Source: Bacillota bacterium
GTDB taxonomy: Bacteria; Bacillota; Clostridia; Lachnospirales; Lachnospiraceae
Reading direction: 5' to 3'
NCBI GenBank assembly: GCA_023411215.1
Contig: JAEYOY010000038.1
Location: 105,912 to 169,911, forward strand
Length of the DNA: 64,000 nt
Shown here: piece by piece, positions 44,321 to 53,783 of the stretch
How positions within the stretch are numbered: position 1 is the stretch's first letter
Layout of the letters: each line of letters opens with the position of its first letter
The notes under the pieces: model-generated
The model's database searches: none
The model's input: only the letters and a program-made list of their open reading frames with translations
Told to the model about the DNA's origin: nothing
Position numbers and translations under genes: made by a program

Positions 44321-46159
44321 TTATCGATAATTTTGTATCATTAGCTGCACATTTCGAAAGCCATTATACTCGTTGATCTTCGGGTAATAAGTAATTGCCA
44401 GGGTTGCATTCAGGCTTCGACCTGTTCGTAGCTTCTGTGCCTCGTCCTCTCCGTAGGTTGCTGCAATATACGCAAAGAACTCATTCACATCTCCAAAATA
44501 GATTGCCTCCATCTCTTTGCCATATTGATTTACCACAAAGAAGCGGATTCCGCTGGAATTCTTACCAATGATGAAAGCTGATTTAATCTTCAATTCCTTC
44601 TCTGCAAACAGAGGTTTCTCATTGCCCTTGCCAAAGGGTTCCAGCTGCTTCAGCTCATTTATCAGTGTTTCATTGATGTACCCTAAGGGTAAATGTATAT
44701 CTATGGACACCTTTGGTATCAGCATTTCCTCAGTCAGCGTGGTGTTTTCGTTTAAGGTCTTCCTGAGAGTGTCTATATTTTCATGAAGCAGGGATAGACC
44801 CGCTGCCATCGGATGACCGCCAACCTTAAGAAAAAGCTCTCTGCATTTGCTAAGCTCTTCTATCATGTTGTATTGTTCAATGGATCTTCCCGATCCTTTC
44901 ACACTGTGTTCCGCATCCGTCAGTACCAGTGTTGGACGGTTAAAGCGTTCTCTGATTCTTCCGGCAATAATACCCGCTATACTTTCATGGCAATCCGGTA
45001 GATAGACTACCAGTACTTTATCGAAACGAAGCTCTGATTCCTCAATCAACTTAATCGCCTTCTGGACGTTCTGGGTTGTCATTTCCTTTCGGAGATCATT
45101 TAAGCTTCTTACCTCACCTGCCAAACGGAGTGCCTGCTCTTTGGTCTCGGCCAACAGCAAATCCAAGCCTTTCTTCGCAGTATCCAGTCTTCCGGAAGCA
45201 TTAAGACAGGGGCCGATTACAAAGCCAAGATGAAAGGCGCTTAATTGCTCCTTGTCGATATTGCTCACATCCATCAGTGCCAATAAGCCTTTATTCGCCG
45301 TCTTCTTCAAAAGCTGCAAGCCATGCTTAACAATAATGCGGTTCTCCCCCGTAAGCTCCATAACATCACAGACTGTAGCGATAGCAGCATAGGAAAGTAA
45401 TTCTTGTTCGAATTCTTCCCGATTTCTCACATCATAATACGTATGTAATGCACAACATAGCTTATATCCAACCATCGCTCCACACAAACCGCTGTAGGGA
45501 TACTCGCAATCCGGACGCTTTGGATTAATCACCGCATCTGCCGCCGGCAGTCGGACCTGTTTTGCACTATCTTTTTCTTCTTTCGACTTCAGCATAATAT
45601 CAGGGTCAATCGTAGCGGCTACCTCTTCAAATTCTTCCGTAGCCTGTGTTACTTCTAATAAGCTGTGGTGATCTGTAATGATGACTGTCATTCCCAGGCT
45701 CTTGGCTAACTCCACCTGTTCCAGGGCAACGATACCATTATCACAAGTAAGGAGGGTGTCAATTCCTTCCTTGTAAGCCGCTTCTACCATCTGATTATTG
45801 ATACCGTAACCATCCTTAATCCGGTCGGGAATCTCATAGTCTACCATTGCTCCAAGACATGTCAGACTACGATACAGAATATAGGTAGCAACTACACCGT
45901 CTACGTCGTAATCACCGATGATACGGAGCCGCTTTCCTTCCCTAATCTTCACCCGCAAAATATCACAGGCTTTCTCCATATCCTTCATTAAGAACGGATT
46001 GTGTAGCTCTGCGACCTTAGGATGCAAAAATGAATCAATCTCCTGAGGTGATTCTAGCCCTTTGTTCACAAGACAGCGAGCTAAAACCTCACTAACACCG
46101 CATTCCTTCATGATAAGGTTAAAATCAGCCTTTTTATTCTTAATAACCCAATTCTCCAT
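44321..46159 (-). CDS. recJ: Single-stranded-DNA-specific exonuclease RecJ
   Basis: 5'-to-3' exonuclease of recombination and mismatch repair, 612 residues (long firmicute form). DHH-family motifs are visible: IIGDYDVDGVVAT near 79, TDHHSLLEV near 138, INPKRPDCEYPY near 193 and GPCLNASGRLDTA near 300. The DHHA1 motif VGGHPMAAGLSL is near 420, followed by an OB-fold domain and a tail. The catalytic Asp/His set appears complete. Confidence 0.96.
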   Translation of the reverse strand: MENWVIKNKKADFNLIMKECGVSEVLARCLVNKGLESPQEIDSFLHPKVAELHNPFLMKDMEKACDILRVKIREGKRLRIIGDYDVDGVVATYILYRSLTCLGAMVDYEIPDRIKDGYGINNQMVEAAYKEGIDTLLTCDNGIVALEQVELAKSLGMTVIITDHHSLLEVTQATEEFEEVAATIDPDIMLKSKEEKDSAKQVRLPAADAVINPKRPDCEYPYSGLCGAMVGYKLCCALHTYYDVRNREEFEQELLSYAAIATVCDVMELTGENRIIVKHGLQLLKKTANKGLLALMDVSNIDKEQLSAFHLGFVIGPCLNASGRLDTAKKGLDLLLAETKEQALRLAGEVRSLNDLRKEMTTQNVQKAIKLIEESELRFDKVLVVYLPDCHESIAGIIAGRIRERFNRPTLVLTDAEHSVKGSGRSIEQYNMIEELSKCRELFLKVGGHPMAAGLSLLHENIDTLRKTLNENTTLTEEMLIPKVSIDIHLPLGYINETLINELKQLEPFGKGNEKPLFAEKELKIKSAFIIGKNSSGIRFFVVNQYGKEMEAIYFGDVNEFFAYIAATYGEDEAQKLRTGRSLNATLAITYYPKINEYNGFRNVQLMIQNYR

Positions 46160-46252
46160 ATCTCCTCCGGTGTTCCATCCACAAGCCCTACAAATTCGAC
46201 GTTCCTTAAATTTTTACACTAACCAACATTCTACATCTTCGATGCAGCAGAG

Positions 46253-46305
46253 AACCCGGAAGAACAAGGAGTTTGCGCGGGTGGGCAAACTTCGCAGCTT
46301 CTTCC
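46253..46305. repeat. Solo copy of the GGAAGAAC hairpin repeat
   Basis: AACCCGGAAGAACAAGGA is shared with the repeats at 40398-40685, and the element closes with CTTCTTCC. The inner stem is different in sequence (GTTTGC/GCAAAC) but in the same place as GCAC/GTGC in the other copies, which indicates a conserved RNA shape. It lies between recJ and the SCIFF maturase gene. Confidence 0.55.
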
Positions 46306-46339
46306 CATGTGATTTGGGTTCCAATTCACATTATTCACA

Positions 46340-47761
46340 CTAGTCGGCTGCTTTCAGCATAATTGCACATTCCACACGCTTCTTCTGCAGTTCACAGCCA
46401 ATATCATATGCATCATTGATGTCACTATGGAACTTGAAGGAGTTAGCGGCACAACCACCGCTACAATAGAATTTAGCAAAGCAGTCTCTGCATTTTTCCT
46501 TCGAGTACACATTACATACCTTGAATTCTTCACGAAGCTCCGGCTTCACAATTCCATCATCTACGTTACCCATGAGATATTCCGGAATTCCCACAAATTG
46601 ATGGCAAGGGTAAAGATCACCCCAAGGTGTGACGGCCAGATATTCCGTGCCGGACCCACATCCGGACAAACGCTTTGCCACACAGGGGCCTCCGGTTAAG
46701 TCAATCATAAAATGGAAGAAATTAAAATCTTTCCCTTGTCGCTTATATTCCAGCATCAGCTTAGCAAGACGATCATATTCCTCGAACAGTACCGGAAGGT
46801 CCTCTTCCTTAATAGAATAGGCATCTTCCGGAAGAGCAACCACCGGCTCGACGGAAATCTGTTTAAAACCAAGATCGGCCAAATGCTTCACATCTTCGCT
46901 AAAATCCAGGTTATTATGGGTAAAGGTACCTCTAACATAATAGTTCGTCTGGTTGCGACTTTCCGCCAGCTTCTTAAACTTAGGAAGTATGAGCTCATAG
47001 CTTCCCTTTCCATTACGGCTGGGACGCATATTGTCATTGACCTCCTTACGTCCGTCAATACTGAGTACCACATTGCTCATCTCTCGATTGGCAAATTCCA
47101 TTACTTCATCATCCAGTAATACACCATTGGTGGTCAGGGTAAATCGGAATTTCTTATTATGTAATATCTCCTGCTCCCTGCCGTATTTCACGAGATCCTT
47201 CACTACCTGCCAGTTCATCAGTGGCTCTCCACCGAAGAAGTCTACCTCCAGATTCTTGCGATTACCTGAATTGTCAATCAAGAAATCCAGTGCTTTCTTA
47301 CCAACCTCATAGCTCATTAACTCTCTGTGCCCCTTGTACTCGCCTTCCTCAGCAAAGCAATATTTACAGGCAAGGTTACAATCATGAGCAATATGCAAGC
47401 AAAGTGCTTTCACAACAGTGGAACGCTGTTTGAAATCCCGGATATATTCTTCATAGATGTCCTTAGTAAACAGAGCACCTTCCTGTATCAGCTGCTCGAT
47501 GTCTCCGATCGCTTCTTTAATAAGAGAGACTAAAGCCTCCTTATCATTGATCAACCCGTTCCTCTCGTCCTCTTGCTCCGTGATCATGGCTGCATTCTCC
47601 GCTTTGGAGTATTTCTCAACCATAGCTTGAAGGATACTCTCCTGATCGTGACCTTCATACATCTCAATGATATCATAGCACAGATCGTCTACTACATGGA
47701 TCATGCCACTGTTCACATCCAGCACAATATTATATCCATTATTCTTAAATTGGTGAACCAC
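46340..47761 (-). CDS. scfB: SCIFF thioether-forming radical SAM maturase
   Basis: Radical SAM/SPASM peptide maturase that installs Cys-Thr thioether cross-links in the SCIFF precursor. The 473 residues begin with a RiPP-recognition-like domain (MVHQFKNNGYNIVLDVNSGMIHVVDD). The SAM cluster is CNLACKYCFAEEG near 129, with FFGGEPLMN near 170. The SPASM Cys set (CGSGTEYLAVTPWGDLYPCHQFVG and CNVYSKEKCRDCFAKFYCSGGC) is near 375-435. The precursor gene lies about 270 bp upstream on the same strand. Confidence 0.95.
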   Translation of the reverse strand: MVHQFKNNGYNIVLDVNSGMIHVVDDLCYDIIEMYEGHDQESILQAMVEKYSKAENAAMITEQEDERNGLINDKEALVSLIKEAIGDIEQLIQEGALFTKDIYEEYIRDFKQRSTVVKALCLHIAHDCNLACKYCFAEEGEYKGHRELMSYEVGKKALDFLIDNSGNRKNLEVDFFGGEPLMNWQVVKDLVKYGREQEILHNKKFRFTLTTNGVLLDDEVMEFANREMSNVVLSIDGRKEVNDNMRPSRNGKGSYELILPKFKKLAESRNQTNYYVRGTFTHNNLDFSEDVKHLADLGFKQISVEPVVALPEDAYSIKEEDLPVLFEEYDRLAKLMLEYKRQGKDFNFFHFMIDLTGGPCVAKRLSGCGSGTEYLAVTPWGDLYPCHQFVGIPEYLMGNVDDGIVKPELREEFKVCNVYSKEKCRDCFAKFYCSGGCAANSFKFHSDINDAYDIGCELQKKRVECAIMLKAAD

Positions 47762-47809
47762 TTTAACTCCTCCTATTTGAAAAGCTGACCTTTATCACAA
47801 CAACGAACA

Positions 47810-47869
47810 GGACTGTCTAATAATACCTTTCGAAGCACAAGCTTTACGAAAAATATTATGAGGCAGTCC
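47810..47869 (-). repeat. Structured hairpin between scfA and scfB
   Basis: GGACTG/CAGTCC, ATAATA/TATTAT, TTTCG/CGAAA and AAGC/GCTT pair in nested order across 60 bp, giving a long interrupted stem. It sits 49 bp before scfB and 165 bp after scfA, beyond the terminator at 47938-47975. It may tune the maturase to precursor ratio. Confidence 0.5.
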
Positions 47870-47937
47870 CACTGATAGATAACATAAAAAACATGAATGA
47901 TGAACCTGCAGACTGGTTATTGTTACGAAAAACAATG

Positions 47938-47975
47938 GAAGGTGCCTGGAGTGTATCGCTCCTTAAGACACCTTC
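47938..47975 (-). terminator. Terminator between scfA and scfB
   Basis: GAAGGTG (47938-47944) pairs with CACCTTC (47969-47975), with an inner GGAG/CTCC stem. On the minus strand CATTGTTTTTCG follows. It would end most scfA transcripts and let only a fraction reach scfB. Confidence 0.7.
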
Positions 47976-48034
47976 ATTATCGTTCTCCTATCAATCATTG
48001 AATAACCAGATTGCGTGCTCTATGTACTGATTCT

Positions 48035-48175
48035 TTATTTGTTCTCACAGCTCTGATTGCCAACTGTACAGGATGTCTTGCATGCTGACTGGCAGGATGT
48101 CTGACATTCTCCACAACCACCTTTTTTCATAGTATCCTTCAAGCTTTTTGTGTTTAAAGTTCTGATATGCTTCAT
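48035..48175 (-). CDS. scfA: SCIFF (six cysteines in forty-five) ribosomal peptide precursor
   Basis: A 46-residue precursor starting MKHIRTLNTKSLKDTMKKGG, followed by the Cys-rich core CGECQTSCQSACKTSC and a final QSCENK, six Cys in all. AAGGAGG lies 9 nt before the ATG. SCIFF peptides are near-universal in Clostridia and are cross-linked by the neighbouring maturase; their function is still unknown. The peptide was too short for routine gene calling and was found by reading the 400-bp gap. Confidence 0.95.
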   Translation of the reverse strand: MKHIRTLNTKSLKDTMKKGGCGECQTSCQSACKTSCTVGNQSCENK

Positions 48176-48465
48176 TGTTTCAGCCTCCTTAGCGCTTTTA
48201 ACTTCAAGCTATTATAACATAAGTATATGCATAAGAAAAGTATTTTTTTGCAAAGTTTCGGTGTTGGCTTTACTGTTCCGTCCTTAGCTAAAATTAATAT
48301 ATGAGTTTAACAAATATATCTAAAATTGGAGACGCTTTCGCTTCATTGCATTACCTATTTCACATACATTTGTCAAACTCATTTTGCCACATTACTGTCT
48401 GGGACTGAACAGTAGTATGTTATCGTATCTGTCACCATAAATTTGATAATTCCGGAAATGTATAT

Positions 48466-48495
48466 TGAAACAAGTAAGCATGGTATGTTATAATG
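48466..48495 (+). promoter_or_regulatory. Promoter of degV
   Basis: TTGAAA (48466-48471), 18 bp, TATAAT (48490-48495). It lies 80 bp before the chosen degV start. The gap 48176-48465 shows nothing else clear. Confidence 0.68.
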
Positions 48496-48576
48496 TATCA
48501 TATCGTAATCAAAACTACTTAATAATATCATTTGATTATAAAAAACAATATAATGAGAAAGGAACGGTGTAGTACA

Positions 48577-49446
48577 ATGAATAAGTATATCATTTCTACA
48601 GATACAACCAGTGATTTACCTGAGGATTATTTGCAACAGCATAATATCTCGCTGTTACCTTTATATTATAATTTTAACGGAACAGTGTATGGTGATAAGA
48701 CATTCCTGACACCCAAAGAGTTCTACGATATGATGCGCAAAGGAGCAATGCCGACAACAATGGCTGTTAATCCCGAGCTTGCAAAGGAGGTCTTTACAAA
48801 GCTTTTGGATCAGGGTTATGATGTACTTCATATTGCATTCTCTTCTGCACTCAGCGGTAGCTGCTCCGTAGCTGCAACCGTTGCCAGGGAGCTGATGGAT
48901 GAACGTCCCGGTTCAAGAATTATCGTAGTCGATTCCCTTTGCGCCTCTCTTGGCGAAGGTCTTCTGGTACACAAAGCAGTTGACCTGATGAAAGCAGGCA
49001 AATCCATTGATGAGACTGCCGAGTGGCTGGAACAAAATAAGTTAAACCTTTGTCATATGTTTACCGTAGATGATCTACATCATCTTCATCGTGGAGGCAG
49101 AGTATCAAAAGCAACCGCTATCATCGGAACTCTGATTAACGTAAAACCCGTCCTTCATGTAGACAATGAGGGACGACTCATTCCATTGATTAATGTTAGA
49201 GGTCGTAAAAAGGCATTGATCTCTTTGGTGGACCAGATGGAAGCAAGCATGAAGGGTTATACCGGATCAAATGACATCGCCTTTATCAGTCATGGTGATT
49301 GTATTGAAGACGCCGAATTTGTTGGTGATCTGGTAAAGGAGCGCTTTGGTATCAAGGAAGTCCTTATAAATTATGTGAGCCCGACAATCGGAGCACATTC
49401 TGGACCGGGAACCATAGCACTGTTCTTTATGGGAAATAAGAGGTAA
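48577..49446 (+). CDS. DegV family fatty-acid-binding protein
   Basis: A 289-residue protein from ATG 48577 (MNKYIISTDTTSDLPEDY), the usual family start; an ATG eight codons earlier is possible. DegV proteins bind a fatty acid between two domains. In Firmicutes some (FakB) present it to the kinase FakA for phosphorylation. Visible motifs are the T-T-S-D-L-P start, SSALSGSCSVA near 85, DDLHHLHRGGRVSK near 165 and the terminal GAHSGPGTIALFFMG. FakB-type function is inferred from fold only. Confidence 0.93.
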   Translation: MNKYIISTDTTSDLPEDYLQQHNISLLPLYYNFNGTVYGDKTFLTPKEFYDMMRKGAMPTTMAVNPELAKEVFTKLLDQGYDVLHIAFSSALSGSCSVAATVARELMDERPGSRIIVVDSLCASLGEGLLVHKAVDLMKAGKSIDETAEWLEQNKLNLCHMFTVDDLHHLHRGGRVSKATAIIGTLINVKPVLHVDNEGRLIPLINVRGRKKALISLVDQMEASMKGYTGSNDIAFISHGDCIEDAEFVGDLVKERFGIKEVLINYVSPTIGAHSGPGTIALFFMGNKR

Positions 49447-49467
49447 TCTCAATATATCAAGTACATT

Positions 49468-49560
49468 AAGCTGTTGTAAAATCAAATTCTCACGTAGGTT
49501 TTGTAGCATAACGCTATACTCCTAGATCGTGACTTTTGGTTTTTCAACAGCTTTTCTTTT
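49468..49560 (+). terminator. Long hairpin terminator after degV
   Basis: AAGCTGTTG (49468-49476) pairs with CAACAGCTT (49545-49553), with further inner pairing (TCACG/CGTGA and AAAA-CAAA blocks). It is followed by TTCTTTTATC. The end sequence resembles the CTGTTG ends of the large hairpins at 53295 and 55180. Confidence 0.72.
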
Positions 49561-49809
49561 ATCAAAAGCGACTGGAACTTTACCAAAGCAATTTGTGATA
49601 TTGTAATAAAAAATATGTTATGCTATAATCCGTTTTAATTATGTAAAATAATTCCATTTGCATGTATTATTATTATTTTTTTAATCAACTGAAGTAATTC
49701 CGGCAACAAATACGTTATAATCCTTAGAATATTACTGTCCTGAGCCAGGACCCATACCGCTAGTCCCTTCTAAGTAGTTACATAGAATAAAGAATATGAG
49801 GTGCGAGAA

Positions 49810-50505
49810 ATGTCAATAAAAATACTTGTAATAGAGGATGATGCCGATATCAATCGTTTACTTTGCAGATACCTGACAAAGGAACAATATCAGGTGATGC
49901 CCGCCTACTCCGGAACCGAGGCAAGACTTCAGCTTAAGCTCGAAACCTTTGACTTAATACTACTCGACCTGATGCTGCCGGGTGCAACCGGTGAGGAATT
50001 AATTTGTGAGATACGCAGACAGTCCCTGCTTCCAATTATAGTTATCTCAGCTAAGACCGCCCTTGAGGATAAGGTAAACGCGCTAAAAATCGGTGCCGAT
50101 GATTATATCATGAAACCCTTTGAGCGGGAGGAAGTGTTGGCGCGAGTGGCTGCTCTTCTTAGAAGAAGCAATCTTCACTCTCCGACGGAGCTAGCGAAGA
50201 AAGAAAATAACTATCCTTTTAAGGCACTCGCTCTCAACCCGATTTCCAGAGAAGTGACCGTAAAGGGTAACTTGATTTCATTAACCGCCTACGAATTTGA
50301 TATTCTACAGCTTCTGCTACAATATCCGGATAAAGTATTCACCAAAGAACAGCTGTATCAGGATATTTGGAAGACGGGCTATTACGGCGAAGATAATACG
50401 ATCAATGTTCACATAAGTAATATACGCAAGAAGATCAAGGAATTCGATGATGCTTCCTATATAAAAACCATATGGGGTATCGGATTTAAGATGGATACTG
50501 CGTAA
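49810..50505 (+). CDS. OmpR/PhoB-family response regulator
   Basis: A 231-residue two-component regulator from ATG 49810 (GAGGTGCGAGAA upstream). The receiver domain has EDDAD near 9, phospho-Asp in LILLDLMLP near 53, Ser/Ala in VISAK and Lys in IMKPF. The winged-helix domain spans about 133-229 with YEFDILQLLLQYP and TVNVHISNIRKKI-type segments. It is paired with the kinase at 52394 and likely acts on 11-bp repeats at 50533-50551 before the ABC genes. Confidence 0.95.
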   Translation: MSIKILVIEDDADINRLLCRYLTKEQYQVMPAYSGTEARLQLKLETFDLILLDLMLPGATGEELICEIRRQSLLPIIVISAKTALEDKVNALKIGADDYIMKPFEREEVLARVAALLRRSNLHSPTELAKKENNYPFKALALNPISREVTVKGNLISLTAYEFDILQLLLQYPDKVFTKEQLYQDIWKTGYYGEDNTINVHISNIRKKIKEFDDASYIKTIWGIGFKMDTA

Positions 50506-50532
50506 TTGACATCTTTATACTTTCTTTAAACT

Positions 50533-50567
50533 TTATTAAGTACTTATTAAGGTTCACTTCTTATAAT
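50533..50567 (+). promoter_or_regulatory. Direct-repeat operator and -10 before the ABC genes
   Basis: TTATTAAG occurs at 50533-50540 and 50544-50551, exactly 11 bp apart. It is followed after 10 bp by TATAAT (50562-50567), with no -35. This is the spacing expected for an OmpR-family activator and the same layout as at 21894-21937. Confidence 0.68.
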
Positions 50568-50615
50568 TGTAATCAATACAGGATTAATAATTATGAGTTT
50601 GAAAGGAGTATGAAA

Positions 50616-51539
50616 GTGCGAGAGGTTATTTTATCAACAAAAAATCTGACCAAGAAATATAACAATACCTTTGCGGTCAACAACATTAATTTAGAGGTAA
50701 AGCAGGGAGAGATTTATGGTCTGGTCGGCAAAAACGGAGCAGGCAAAACCACGTTGCTTCGCATGGTCACAGGTCAGACGTTCCCAACAGAGGGTGATGT
50801 CGAATTATTCGGTGAGACATCATCGGGGGGGCTCAGCAACGGAAGAAAAAGATTAGGTTCCATCATTGAGGTGCCCAGCTTCTATAGTAATCTGACTGCG
50901 GAGCAAAATTTGGAATATTACCGCATCCAACGAGGAATTCCCGGTAAGAACTGTGTAACGGAGTCTCTGAAGGAGGTGGGTCTTACACATACCGGTAAGA
51001 AGAAATATAAAAGCTTCTCTCTTGGTATGAAGCAGCGTCTCGGTCTTGCTCTTGCACTAATGAATAAGCCCGAGCTACTATTACTGGATGAACCGATTAA
51101 CGGACTGGATCCCTTCGGTATCGTTGAAATCCGAAACTTATTGCTAAAATTAAATCAGGAAAAGAACATAACTATTCTTATCTCCAGTCATATTCTATCC
51201 GAGTTATCCAATCTGGTAACCTATTATGGTTTTATTGATAAAGGACAGCTTGTTAAGCAGGTGTCCTCAGAGGCACTCACCAAAGAGTGTAATCGCTATC
51301 TTGAACTTAAGGTAGATAAAGTCGAGGTAATGACAGCGCTACTTGAAAGCAAATTGGGCTGTACCTCCTATCAGGTAACCCCGGATTATTCCATTCATAT
51401 TTTTGATTACCTTGATCAACCGACGAAAATCAGCCAGCTTGCTGTCAGCAACGGCGTGGGACTCTATTCAATAATGACCAAGGAAATTAATCTGGAGAAT
51501 TACTTTATTCAGCTAGTAGGAGGAGAAAGCAATGATTAG
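50616..51539 (+). CDS. ABC transporter ATP-binding protein (BcrA-like)
   Basis: A 307-residue ATPase of the CcmA/BcrA class. A GTG start at 50616 is favoured because AAAGGAG then has 7-nt spacing; the ATG two codons earlier is too close. Walker A GKNGAGKTT is near 39, signature SLGMKQR near 137, Walker B LLLLDEP near 157 and a SSHILSEL H-loop near 193. A ~90-residue C-terminal extension is typical of exporters for bacitracin, lantibiotics or other peptides. Overlaps the permease by 8 bp. Confidence 0.92.
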   Translation: MREVILSTKNLTKKYNNTFAVNNINLEVKQGEIYGLVGKNGAGKTTLLRMVTGQTFPTEGDVELFGETSSGGLSNGRKRLGSIIEVPSFYSNLTAEQNLEYYRIQRGIPGKNCVTESLKEVGLTHTGKKKYKSFSLGMKQRLGLALALMNKPELLLLDEPINGLDPFGIVEIRNLLLKLNQEKNITILISSHILSELSNLVTYYGFIDKGQLVKQVSSEALTKECNRYLELKVDKVEVMTALLESKLGCTSYQVTPDYSIHIFDYLDQPTKISQLAVSNGVGLYSIMTKEINLENYFIQLVGGESND

Positions 51540-52311
51540 TTATATTAAAAGTGAGTTGTATCGCATATTCCACAGTAAAGGGAGCTACTTATTTATCATA
51601 ATTTGTTCCGCATTATTAATCAGTGCCAATGTTGTATTGGCAGTTGTCGGTCATACGGAAGAGAGCTTTCCTTATAACAACACCAGCTTTTCCTTAAGCT
51701 TGTTCTATTCCTACTTACCAATCATATTCCTCCTATGCGTCAGCGTTGCCTCCATTGTATTCGGGAACGAGTATACCAATCATACGATGAAGAATAGTAC
51801 CTCTTATGGAATATCCCGTGGTAGCATCTATTTTGGTAAGTTTATTACAGAAGTTCTATATGCTGTAACAGCACTTGTTGTGATCGCCGTTCTTTATATC
51901 GGAAGTGCCTATCTATTGTTAGAGAATTCCCATTCCGGGGACCCTGAGCTTGCTGCACGTGCTTACTTTGTTGCTCTTCCACTTTTTCTCTTTGCTCTTG
52001 CTACGACGCATTGCTTTCTCTTCATAATCGAGAGCACCGGCGGTGCAATAACCGCAGTTATTGGCGTACTGATTGCCTTTCCGTTGGTAAGTAACTTTCT
52101 CGGCATGAAATTCGAGCTATTCCGTAAGCTTAGTGAGATCCTTCCTTGGAATCTAATAAATAAAATGTCTTTTAATTATGAGAAATATCAATTGAATCTC
52201 CCTTGGGAAGGAAGCACCGGATATCTTAATTATTGGTTATACGGAGTTCTTTGGATGACTTTGTTTGTACTAATCGGCTTTTTCGTATTTCGAAAGAAAG
52301 AGATAAAGTAG
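51532..52311 (+). CDS. ABC-2 type permease (peptide resistance exporter)
   Basis: A 259-residue membrane protein with six hydrophobic spans. It starts MISYIKSELYRIFHSKGSYLF and continues with FGNEYTNHTMKNSTSYGISR near 82, typical of ABC-2/BcrB-LnrM permeases. It pairs with the BcrA-like ATPase. Between a response regulator and a kinase, the pair most likely exports or detoxifies an antimicrobial peptide; the peptide is unknown. Confidence 0.9.
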   Translation: MISYIKSELYRIFHSKGSYLFIIICSALLISANVVLAVVGHTEESFPYNNTSFSLSLFYSYLPIIFLLCVSVASIVFGNEYTNHTMKNSTSYGISRGSIYFGKFITEVLYAVTALVVIAVLYIGSAYLLLENSHSGDPELAARAYFVALPLFLFALATTHCFLFIIESTGGAITAVIGVLIAFPLVSNFLGMKFELFRKLSEILPWNLINKMSFNYEKYQLNLPWEGSTGYLNYWLYGVLWMTLFVLIGFFVFRKKEIK

Positions 52312-52393
52312 TTCTTGTGTATATATCAAAAATATATAGTATAGAAGTAAATGATGTAAGCTTTTTATGCCAGATTCTGAAAGGAGGTGCAAT

Positions 52394-53293
52394 ATGCAAT
52401 ACGTATGTATCATATTAGTTATACTGGTACTATTGCTTGCTGTGCGCCTCTATTTTCTTCATCGTGCTCTTCACACTGCTTCAGTGGATATGGCTGATAT
52501 CGAAGAAGCATCCGACCAGAACCGTCAGCTAAAATCCCGATCGACGGATCAAAGCCTTGAACAATTATTAAGAAGGATTAACATTCTCTACAGTGCAAGG
52601 CAAAAGGAGCGTATTAATTATCAGCGAAAGGAACAACAAATCCGGCAGGAAATAGAGAATATCTCCCATGATCTCCGTACACCACTCACCTCCATTCTAG
52701 GATACTTAGACCTGATTGAGGATGAGGACACCACGATGGACGAACGGGCAGAGTATCTTGGAATCATTCGAAGGAGAGCTAAGATATTGCAGAGCTTCAT
52801 CCGTGATTTCTATGAAATATCCCGGATCGAAGCAGATGATTATCCTCTTCAGTTAGCTTCATTTCCGGTTCAGTCAATATTGAAGGAAGTAGTGGTAGCC
52901 TATTATCTCGAATTTGAAAAACGCAATATCTCCGTAAATATCTCACTGGAGGATAGGCCTTGCAGTATTATCACCGATAAGATTCAATTCGAACGAATAC
53001 TGAATAATCTGGTTCAAAACGCTTTGAAATATGCAGTTAACCAATTCACGATCAAGCAGACCCGCACCCAGGACAGCTGTATCATTCAATTTATCAATGA
53101 TACGACAAGCCTTTCCAAAGAGGAGCTATCTCGCATTTTCGAACGTTTTTACACAGGAGATCAATCGAGAGCCAACCAAAGCAGTGGTCTTGGATTAACC
53201 ATTACCAAGCTACTGACTGAAAAGATGAAAGGGCACATCGAAGCCAACATAGAGAAGGACTTATTTATCATCGAACTTCGTTGGCCGTTGTAG
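52394..53293 (+). CDS. Sensor histidine kinase, short-anchor type
   Basis: A 299-residue kinase from ATG 52394 (GGAGGTGCAAT upstream). A single N-terminal membrane helix (about 3-22) is followed by a coiled-coil linker. The H-box ISHDLRTPLTSILGYLDLI is near 95 and the N-box FERILNNLVQNALKYA near 210. An F-box (RIFERFYTGDQS) and G-box (SSGLGLTITKLL) follow. There is no extracellular sensing domain, so signal is probably taken from the ABC transporter or the membrane. Functions with the regulator at 49810. Confidence 0.92.
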   Translation: MQYVCIILVILVLLLAVRLYFLHRALHTASVDMADIEEASDQNRQLKSRSTDQSLEQLLRRINILYSARQKERINYQRKEQQIRQEIENISHDLRTPLTSILGYLDLIEDEDTTMDERAEYLGIIRRRAKILQSFIRDFYEISRIEADDYPLQLASFPVQSILKEVVVAYYLEFEKRNISVNISLEDRPCSIITDKIQFERILNNLVQNALKYAVNQFTIKQTRTQDSCIIQFINDTTSLSKEELSRIFERFYTGDQSRANQSSGLGLTITKLLTEKMKGHIEANIEKDLFIIELRWPL

Positions 53294-53294
53294 G

Positions 53295-53570
53295 GGGCTG
53301 TAGTAAAGTCATAAATTGATAGGCTTCAGCTATAATACATTGATGAAGTTATATAGCCACACAGGGTATCTACCTGTATTCCGACGCCAGGACAGCGGCT
53401 TTAGCTATCCGAAACAGCCTTGACATAATAAAGAATATGTCAATCTGCTTCGGATAGCTAAAGCCGCTGTCCTTTCTGACGGAATACATTTGCAGACACA
53501 CCTGCATGACTATATTACTTCAATCAATGTTGTGTGTTGAAGCCTATGATAAATAGTACTGTTACAGCCC
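53295..53570. repeat. 276-bp nested hairpin, MITE-like
   Basis: Ends GGGCTGTA/TACAGCCC (53295-53302, 53563-53570), then AGGCTTCA/TGAAGCCT, an ACATTGAT/ATCAATGT block and GTATTCCG/CGGAATAC. A central perfect 25-bp stem (53389-53413 with 53449-53473) encloses TTGACATA/TATGTCAA. It starts one base after the kinase stop codon. It carries no gene and its ends resemble those at 55180-55395. Confidence 0.8.
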
Positions 53571-53783
53571 AAGCCTCATGTATAACGAAAGTGAATTCAA
53601 TCTGTATATTATTTTGGCTCCTTATTTTGGAAATCAATTTTATTGCATATTGTTTATATTTTTTTCATTTAATATTACCGACAATCGTGGTACAATAGTT
53701 TAATATCCAAACGATAGAAAGCACGCTTTGCGAACTTCTATTGTCATGAAATAAAAACATCACATAACTAAGGAGACAATCAA

